Below the pieces are notes generated by a model. It worked only from the letters and a program-made list of their open reading frames with translations, made no database searches and had not been told where the DNA came from. From contig OMOG01000285.1 in NCBI GenBank assembly GCA_900290305.1, forward strand, positions 1 to 39,879: DNA of 39,879 nucleotides. Reading direction: 5' to 3'. The stretch comes from Candidatus Sulfopaludibacter sp. SbA4 (GTDB lineage Bacteria; Acidobacteriota; Terriglobia; Bryobacterales; Bryobacteraceae). Positions 16,877 through 22,498 of the stretch are shown one piece after another. Made by a program: the position numbers and the translations under genes. Within the stretch, counting starts at the first letter, position 1, and every line of letters starts with the position of its first letter.

Positions 16877-18157
16877 TTATCGGCCTTTTAGAGAAGATTC
16901 TGTAGGTGGAACCAGTACTAGGGGTTCGGGGAGGCGGCCGGTCCAGTCGCACCATGCCCAGGCTAGGGCGGTCAGGGAGCCGAAGGCGCCGGCCACGAGG
17001 CCGATGGTCCTGGGGCTGACGTACTGGGAAGCGATGCCGGCGGCGGCCATGGAGACGATCATGACGGACCAGCGCAGCGATTCCATGGTGGCGAAGACGC
17101 GGCCGCGGAAGCGGTCGGGAGTGTGGCGGAGGAGCTGGGAGTTGTTGAGGACGGAGGTAACGGCCATGCCGACGCGCGAGAACATCATCGAGACCAGTGC
17201 CGCGGCGTAGGATTCCACCTGGCTGAAGAGCATGTAGGTGGCGCCGTGCACGATATACGAAATGGTGACGGCGCGCTTGTATCCGGCGAAATCGACGCGG
17301 CGTCCGGCGAGGTGGCCGATGGCGCCGCCGAGCAGGAGGCCGATGCCGGCGAAGCCCCAGATGGAGCCGATGCCCGAGGCGCCGCGGTGAAATACGCGCT
17401 CTCCGAACAGGGCGAAGAGGATCTGGGCGGCGCCGCCTCCCAGGGCCCAGCCGACCGAGATCATGGCGATCCCCATCATCAGCGGAACGGAGCGCATGTA
17501 GGCGAGCCCTTCGCGATAGTCGTGCCAGGGGCGGAGGTCGGATTGCGGGCGTCCGGCGGCGCGCGGGGCCCGGAATCCGTCGGGCGCGGAGATGCACCAG
17601 ATGGACCAGGCGGAGAACAAGAAGGAGAGCGAATTGATGATGAACGCCCAGTGATAGCCGAAGCGCGCGGCGCTGTATCCGGCGAGCAGGGTGCCGGCGG
17701 TGAGGGTGGCCCATCCGGTGGTCTGGGTGAGGGAGTTGGCGGTGTGCAGCTCGTCGTCGGTGGCGATGGTGGGAAGGATGGCGGCGCGTCCGCTGGTGAA
17801 GAAGGGCGAGGCGAACATGAGCGCGGCGCTGAGCAGGTAGAGCAGCCAGGGACGCGGCTGGTGGATGGTGAGCACGAAGGCCAGGGCGACGGCGGCGCGG
17901 ATGAGGTCGCTGGCGATCATGATGCGCTTGCGGTCGAGGCGGTCGAGGAGAACGCCGGCCACCGGACCGGCGAGGACGGCGGGGATGGCGCGGGAGAGCA
18001 TGACGCCCGAGACCACCAGGCCGGAGCCGGACTTTTCCATGACCAGCGCGATGACCGCGATGTTGTTGAAGTAGTCGCCGATTTCGCTGACCACCTGCCC
18101 CATCCAGGTGTACCGGTAATTGCGATTCTGGCGCAGCAGCGCCAGCAGGGTGGTCAT
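16877..18157 (-). CDS. MFS transporter (EntS/MFS_3-like exporter)
   Basis: A 426-residue integral membrane protein with about 12 hydrophobic segments. The N-terminus RQNRNYRYTWMGQVVSEIGDYF and the loop LLDRLDRKRIMIASDLIRA, a version of the MFS loop 2-3 motif, place it with the EntS-like drug or siderophore exporters. The substrate is unknown. It ends 18 nt before the GGDEF gene on the same strand, so the two may be one operon. There is no ribosome site; a TATCAT box (18167-18172) lies so close that the mRNA would have a leader of only a few nt. Part of this gene is duplicated in broken form at 18365-18450. Confidence 0.88.
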   Translation of the reverse strand: MTTLLALLRQNRNYRYTWMGQVVSEIGDYFNNIAVIALVMEKSGSGLVVSGVMLSRAIPAVLAGPVAGVLLDRLDRKRIMIASDLIRAAVALAFVLTIHQPRPWLLYLLSAALMFASPFFTSGRAAILPTIATDDELHTANSLTQTTGWATLTAGTLLAGYSAARFGYHWAFIINSLSFLFSAWSIWCISAPDGFRAPRAAGRPQSDLRPWHDYREGLAYMRSVPLMMGIAMISVGWALGGGAAQILFALFGERVFHRGASGIGSIWGFAGIGLLLGGAIGHLAGRRVDFAGYKRAVTISYIVHGATYMLFSQVESYAAALVSMMFSRVGMAVTSVLNNSQLLRHTPDRFRGRVFATMESLRWSVMIVSMAAAGIASQYVSPRTIGLVAGAFGSLTALAWAWCDWTGRLPEPLVLVPPTESSLKGR

Positions 18158-18166
18158 GGCGATTTC

Positions 18167-18172
18167 ATGATA
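18167..18172 (-). promoter_or_regulatory. -10-like box immediately before the MFS gene
   Basis: TATCAT on the minus strand ends about 9 nt before the ATG at 18157, so the predicted start is about 3 nt upstream of the ATG. No Shine-Dalgarno fits in between. A -35 box is not clear. Confidence 0.4.
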
Positions 18173-18232
18173 ACAGCCGGGGCCGGAGTGACGAGGGTAT
18201 TTGGGGGTTTTGTCAGCCCTGCGATTTCGCGA

Positions 18233-18450
18233 TCAGCTCTCAACTCTTGGCAGGAGGGCGCGAGGAACATTCATGACTGTCTCGGAGGACTCGATGCCCG
18301 CTTCGTCCTCCGCTAAGGCCTCGTCCTCGGTCTGTTCCTGGTAGTGGGCAAGTACCCGTTGTACTCTGGCGGGGCGCGGCTGGTGAATGGTGAGGATGAA
18401 GGCGAGGGCGACGATGGCGCGGATGAGATACCGATAGTTGCGATTCTGGC
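18233..18450 (-). pseudogene. chimeric remnant: MFS fragments joined in frame to an antitoxin-like C-terminus
   Basis: On the minus strand the frame reads QNRNYRY, which copies residues near the start of the neighbouring MFS protein. It jumps to LIRAIVALAFILTIHQPRP, which copies an internal helix of the same protein (LIRAAVALAFVLTIHQPRP). It then continues as RVLAHYQEQTEDEALAEDE and MNVPRALLPRVES before the stop at 18233. The last part resembles small antitoxin-like proteins ending in an EEEAxAEDE stretch and an MEVP-x-xLVP motif. The product makes sense only as pieces of at least two genes. It is best read as a decayed tandem duplicate of the MFS gene fused by deletion to an antitoxin remnant. 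Confidence 0.6.
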
Positions 18451-18502
18451 GAGCCGGCGAAAAACCGCTATGATGGAATCATTCGAGAGAGGAGAAGGCC
18501 CG

Positions 18503-19024
18503 ATGTTCCTGCTTCGCGGTGCCACGGTTCTCTTGGCTGCGTCGACCCTGCTGGCGCAGTCGCCGTTTCAATCCATTCCGCCGGCTGTTTCCGACACGCT
18601 CAGTTTCCGGACTCCGCTGGCCGATTTCGAGGCTAAAGACATCGGCGGCAAGACCTGGCGCCTGGCGGATCTCCAGGGGCGGCTGACCGTGATCAGTATT
18701 TTTGCCGCCTGGTGACTTCCGTGCCGGGCGGAGGCTCCGTCCATACAGGCCCTGTACGACGAAATGAAAACGAACGGCAAAATCCAGGTGCTCACCTTCA
18801 GCATCGACCGCGATCCCGAGCTCGTCCGGTCTTTTATGAAGGAGAAGGGATACGCGTTCCCGGTAATCGTCGCTCCGGATTTGGAGCAGAGGCTTTTCCC
18901 CCAGGAAGGCGGCATCCCGAAGACGTGGGTCATCGACCGCCAGGGCCGCAGGTCCGACGCGTTTCGGGCTTGGACCTTCGGCCGGATCGTTATCGAAGTC
19001 GAAAAAATCGCCAAGGGCGATTGA
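18503..19024 (+). CDS. candidate selenoprotein: TlpA/redoxin-like thioredoxin-fold protein with UxxC (in-frame TGA)
   Basis: Read through one TGA (18713-18715), this is a 173-residue exported protein. A signal peptide (MFLLRGATVLLAASTLLAQ) precedes a complete TlpA/AhpC-TSA-like thioredoxin fold. FEAKDIGGKTWRLADLQG starts the domain, LTVISIFAAW precedes the active site, and the cis-Pro loop is GGIPKTWVID. The active site should read W-C-x-x-C. Here it is W, TGA (residue 71), L, P, C, R, so TGA replaces the first, attacking Cys. Homology continues without loss of frame on both sides. Two readings are possible: selenocysteine insertion (supported by a hairpin at 18726-18742) or a nonsense mutation or sequencing error. 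The start at 18503 has GGAGAAGG upstream and a TATGAT box at 18469-18474. The gene lies 6 nt before a GH106-like gene, so the two are probably co-transcribed. The partner and substrate are unknown. Confidence 0.65.
18726..18742 (+). promoter_or_regulatory. candidate bacterial SECIS hairpin
   Basis: GGGCGG (18726-18731) pairs with CCGTCC (18737-18742), with one G-U pair, around the 5-nt loop AGGCT. The loop begins 16 nt after the in-frame TGA and has G as its second base. Bacterial SECIS elements lie inside the coding region just after the UGA, with a small apical loop carrying an early G about 16-37 nt downstream. The fit is at the short end of that range. The stem is only 6 bp in this GC-rich DNA, so chance is possible. 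Confidence 0.5.
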
Positions 19025-19030
19025 ACAGTC

Positions 19031-21283
19031 ATGCGCTGCGTAATTCTGGCTCTCCTGCCCGCTGCCCTGTTCGCGCAGCCGGCCTCCCGGGATTTCGATC
19101 CTGCGATCTTCAAAGCTCCACCGGCCGAGTATCGCGGCCACGCCATGTGGAGTTTCAACCTCACCACGTTGAATGAGAACGCCATCGTCTCCGGCATCCG
19201 CGAGATGGCGAAACTGAACTACGGCGGATTCTTCATCGAGGCGGGCGGCGGGCCAATTCCCGGCCGCACTCCGCCCGGTCCGGGGGTGGCGTTTCTCAGT
19301 CCCGAATATTTCCGCTTCTACAAGCTTGCGCTCGAGGAGGCCAAGCGGCAGGGCATGGAAGTCATTCTCTACGACGACTATCGCTTTCCGACGGGCACCG
19401 TCGGCGGACAGATGGCCATGCAATACCCGCAGTACATGGCCAAGAGTCTGAACATGGCCGAGAAGGACGTGACAGGCCCGGCCCACGCGGACCTGGCGAT
19501 CCCGCAGGGCATTTACGTGGGCGCCGTCCTGATGAACCGGGATACCAACGAACTCGTGGACGTCAGCGGCCGGCGCACGGGCGACCGAGTGGCCACCGAC
19601 GTCCCCAGGGGCAACTGGAAGCTGATGGCCTTCTACCTCGCCGAGGGCCGTGCGCGCGTGGTGGACTATCTCGATCCGGAAGCCATGACTAAGTTCATCT
19701 CCATGACTTACGACAAGTACGCGGAGAACTTCGGAACTTACTTCGGCAACCTGATCCGGCAGACGTTCTACGACGAGCCCTCCATGCACCACGCCGACCG
19801 CATGTGGACTCCCGGGTTCAACGCGGCATTCGAGAAGCGCTACGGCTACTCGCCGATGAAGAATTACCCCGCGCTGTGGTACGACATCGGCCCGCGGACG
19901 GCGGCCGCACGCAATGCGCTGTTTGGCTTCCGCGCGCAGCTCTTCTCGGAGAACTTCATCAAGCGCCTCAACGACTGGTGCGCCGCACATCACCTGGTAT
20001 TCGGCGGGCACCTCGACCAGGAAGAGCCGCTCAACCCCACGCCGCTCAATGGCGACCTCCTGAAGGTCTTCGAATACCAGTCCGCGCCGACCGTCGACGA
20101 CATCTGGTGGTACGGACGCTCCAACCCGTCGTACAAAATCGTGACTTCGGCGGCCTTCAATTTCGACCATCCCATCGCGCGCGCCGAGACCTACGCCGCC
20201 TACCGCGTGCTGGACGGGAAGATCGCGTTTCAGGTGGCCATGGACCAGTTCGCCATGGGAATCAATTTCCAGATCCCCGCGCTCACGCCGCAGCCGAAAC
20301 GCCCCGAGCTGAACGATTACGTTGGGCGGCTCAGCTACCTGCTGCAGCACGGGCGGCACGTGGCCGATATCGCGGTGCTCTACCCCATCGCGTCGTTGCG
20401 CGCGCAATATCACAACATCGGCGGCCAGCAGTTCGCGATGGCGGAAGGCGAGCAGCCGCCGCAGATTGCGGAGAACGTGTACGCCCGCGAGGGCGGCCCC
20501 GCGCATGGCATCGATTACCAGGGCGTGGGCGATGCCCTCTACCGCAGCCTGCGCGTCGATTTCACCTATCTCCATCCCGAAGTATTGGTGGATCGATGCA
20601 TTCTCGACGGCAACAAGCTGGTTCTCGACAACCGCGAGAATCGCGAGGAGTACCGCGTGCTGATTCTGCCTTCGGGCGACGTGCTGTCCGCGGCCGCGGC
20701 CGCCAAGATCAAGAAGTTCTACGACGCGGGCGGCATGGTGATCGCGACCGGAGCGCTGCCCACGCGCTCCGCGGAATTCGGCAAAGACAAAGAAGTGCAG
20801 CAGGCCATCGCCGATGTCTTCGGCGTCTCGCCCGGCGAGCCCTTGAAGGCCGATGTGCGGCGCGCGCAGGACCGGCAGAATTTCTACGTGTTCTGGTACT
20901 ACACGAAGAAGAACAAGGCCGGAGGGAATGCGATTTTCCTGCCCGTGGTCGATCCGTGGCTGATGGACTTCGCGTTGAAGTTGGTGCTGCCCGCGCGGGA
21001 CGTGGATATCCAGGAGCCGCTGGGCGCGATCCGCACGGGAAACGAATACGAAGGCGCCCTCACCTATATACACAAGGTGAAGGGCGGCCGCGACATCTAT
21101 TTCTTCGCGAACTCGTCCGCAAAACGGATCGACACCAAAGTGGTGCTGCGCGGCCAGAAGAGCCTCCGGATCTGGAATCCGCATACCGGCGAGCAGCAGC
21201 CGGCCGAGTTCACACAGGGCGAATCCAGCACGACGGTGCACCTGGTGCTGCCTTCGGTATCGTCACTGTTCTATGTCGAGTAG
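19031..21283 (+). CDS. GH106-like glycoside hydrolase (rhamnosidase-type)
   Basis: A 750-residue secreted protein with a signal peptide (MRCVILALLPAALFAQ). The N-terminal barrel begins with FKAPPAEYRGHAMWSFN and LNYGGFFIEAGGG. It continues with VILYDDYRFPTGTVGGQMA, the counterpart of the YDE-x-x-xPSG-x-GG strand of GH106 alpha-L-rhamnosidases, and QTFYDEPSMHH, a likely site of acidic catalytic residues. A glutamine-amidotransferase-like linker (REEYRVLILPSGDVLSA, then KKFYDAGGMVIATG) and a C-terminal beta domain follow. GH106-like enzymes remove rhamnose from plant or microbial polysaccharides; activity on another sugar is possible. It starts 6 nt after the thioredoxin-like gene and overlaps the GNAT gene by 11 nt, so the three form an operon. 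Confidence 0.78.
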   Translation: MRCVILALLPAALFAQPASRDFDPAIFKAPPAEYRGHAMWSFNLTTLNENAIVSGIREMAKLNYGGFFIEAGGGPIPGRTPPGPGVAFLSPEYFRFYKLALEEAKRQGMEVILYDDYRFPTGTVGGQMAMQYPQYMAKSLNMAEKDVTGPAHADLAIPQGIYVGAVLMNRDTNELVDVSGRRTGDRVATDVPRGNWKLMAFYLAEGRARVVDYLDPEAMTKFISMTYDKYAENFGTYFGNLIRQTFYDEPSMHHADRMWTPGFNAAFEKRYGYSPMKNYPALWYDIGPRTAAARNALFGFRAQLFSENFIKRLNDWCAAHHLVFGGHLDQEEPLNPTPLNGDLLKVFEYQSAPTVDDIWWYGRSNPSYKIVTSAAFNFDHPIARAETYAAYRVLDGKIAFQVAMDQFAMGINFQIPALTPQPKRPELNDYVGRLSYLLQHGRHVADIAVLYPIASLRAQYHNIGGQQFAMAEGEQPPQIAENVYAREGGPAHGIDYQGVGDALYRSLRVDFTYLHPEVLVDRCILDGNKLVLDNRENREEYRVLILPSGDVLSAAAAAKIKKFYDAGGMVIATGALPTRSAEFGKDKEVQQAIADVFGVSPGEPLKADVRRAQDRQNFYVFWYYTKKNKAGGNAIFLPVVDPWLMDFALKLVLPARDVDIQEPLGAIRTGNEYEGALTYIHKVKGGRDIYFFANSSAKRIDTKVVLRGQKSLRIWNPHTGEQQPAEFTQGESSTTVHLVLPSVSSLFYVE

Positions 21284-21767
21284 TATCGGCCCGATCGCGG
21301 CGGGCGACTGGCCGGCAGTTCGCGACATCTACCTGGAAGGGATCGCCACGGCCGATGCGACGTTCGAGACTTCGGCGCCCGATTGGGAAACATGGGACGC
21401 GAAGCACCCGCCGTGCTGCCGCCTGCTGGCCCGGACCGGAGAAGAAGTGCTCGGCTGGGCGGCGCTGAGCGGCGTGTCCGCACGGGCGGTGTACGCCGGC
21501 GTCGCGGAGGTCAGCGTGTACGTGGCCGCGCGGGCGCGGGGGCGCGGCGTGGGAAGTCTGCTGCTTCGCGCATTGGTAGCGGCGTCGGAGGAGAATGGCA
21601 TCTGGACGCTGCAGGCGGGGATTTTCCCTGAGAATCGGGCCAGTATCGCGGTGCACGAGAGAGCCGGTTTCCGCGTGGTGGGGACCCGCGAGCGCATCGG
21701 ATGCATGGACGGGCGGTGGCGCGACACGGTCCTCATGGAACGGCGGAGCGCTGCGGTGGGGGTGTGA
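21273..21767 (+). CDS. GNAT N-acetyltransferase (phosphinothricin/amino-acid acetyltransferase-like)
   Basis: A 164-residue cytoplasmic GNAT protein. The N-terminus IGPIAAGDWPAVRDIYLEGI and the early ATADATFET match the Pat/MnaT-like subgroup. The acetyl-CoA loop is ARARGRGVGSLLLRAL (motif A), followed by LQAGIFPENRASIAVHERAGFRVVGTRE (motif B) and WRDTVLMER. Such enzymes acetylate amino acids or toxic analogues. The ATG lies inside the 3' end of the GH106-like gene (11-nt overlap), so translation is likely coupled. Why it follows a glycosidase is not clear. Confidence 0.88.
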   Translation: MSSSIGPIAAGDWPAVRDIYLEGIATADATFETSAPDWETWDAKHPPCCRLLARTGEEVLGWAALSGVSARAVYAGVAEVSVYVAARARGRGVGSLLLRALVAASEENGIWTLQAGIFPENRASIAVHERAGFRVVGTRERIGCMDGRWRDTVLMERRSAAVGV

Positions 21768-21839
21768 GGGGCGGCGGCCGCCAGCCACCGGTTACCTCGG
21801 CAAACCCCGCGCCGAATGCCGGAAGTGAAGCGAATCGGC

Positions 21840-22036
21840 GTATGCACCAACTGACGCACACCGGGCCGCCCAGCCACCGGACTACCGATGTACGGAAAAG
21901 TCTTCAGTAGATCGAGGTGGGTCAGAATCGCGTTGCCGAATCGCTCCGTGGTCGCAGGAAAGTGGGCCCAGAAGTAAGCGAGGATATCCTCGAAGTCCAC
22001 TAGCGGGGCTTCTGCGATTCGAATTTGGAAATCCAC
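21840..22036 (-). pseudogene. ParE/RelE-like toxin, C-terminally truncated
   Basis: The minus strand from GTG (22034-22036) reads MDFQIRIAEAPLVDFEDILAYFWAHFP-like sequence, then LLKTFPYIGSPVAGRPGVR and LVHTPIR. This is the pattern of ParE/RelE-family toxins up to the strand before the catalytic C-terminus. After VHTPIR the expected YYRV-type strands are missing, and the frame runs on into the antisense of the GNAT gene until 21329. The toxin therefore lost its 3' end, probably when the GNAT operon was joined here. Its antitoxin overlaps it just upstream and is also broken. Confidence 0.65.
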
Positions 22037-22180
22037 TGGGGGATCATCTTCCGGACTTCGTCAAATGGAGACCGTGCGCCCGTCGTCGGCATCTTTGATC
22101 CCTCGATCGATGGCGGTTAGAGTCTCGGAGTCTACCTCGACATCTTCCGTCACCGGCACCTCAAGCTTCAGGTCAACCAT
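22015..22180 (-). pseudogene. antitoxin gene of the ParE-like module, frameshifted
   Basis: From ATG (about 22178-22180) the minus strand reads MVDLKLEVPVTEDVEVDSET, then LTAIDRGIKDADDGRTVSI and a TGA. One extra T just before that TGA puts the next codons out of frame; in the shifted frame they read DEVRKMIPQWISKFESQKPR and stop. That tail is typical of small antitoxins paired with ParE/RelE toxins and would overlap the toxin start, as in intact modules. The original antitoxin was thus about 59 residues, inactivated by a single-base insertion. A sequencing error cannot be excluded for this base alone. Confidence 0.6.
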
Positions 22181-22272
22181 ACCCTTACAGTAACCTGGAT
22201 CCAGGCCGGACGCAAACTGCCGGCCCGCCCTCTGCAACCATGCAGCACTTAGAGCGGCGTGATCAGCGGCGG

Positions 22273-22460
22273 CTAATCCCTCACGAATTCGATCGCCACC
22301 ATCTTCTTCGAGTCGACGACTTGGCGGCTGGAAATGCAGTGCACCCGAAAGCCGGGCAGGAAGAACTCGAGCGGGCCGGGGCGTATCGCGTCTACCAGGA
22401 CCCTCGCGACTTACTCGATCATCGCGATGAAATTGGCGTCAGGATGTCCAGTGGAACGGC
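22273..22460 (-). pseudogene. unidentified gene remnant with an in-frame TAA
   Basis: On the minus strand, GHPDANFIAMIE is followed by TAA and then, in the same frame, by VARVLVDAIRPGPLEFFLPG and FRVHCISSRQVVDSKKMVAIEFVRD before a stop at 22273. The composition looks protein-like and the end is well defined. The frame has no start and is interrupted. I do not recognise the family. It fills most of the gap between the toxin-antitoxin remnant and the S9 peptidase. Confidence 0.3.
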
Positions 22461-22498
22461 ATGATCGCTGCCCGCCATCCGCGGGCGATCCCTCGGGA

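Noticed and set aside
18479-21241. Minus-strand open frame of 920 codons
   Set aside because: It is the antisense of the thioredoxin-like and GH106-like genes, a common by-product of high GC. It has no domain and no start context.
22411-22420. In-frame TAA in the unknown remnant as recoding
   Set aside because: TAA is not used for selenocysteine, and the frame has no start or known family, so decay is the simpler reading.
22240-22464. Plus-strand 74-codon frame
   Set aside because: Its composition is not protein-like. The minus strand of the same stretch gives a better-looking remnant.
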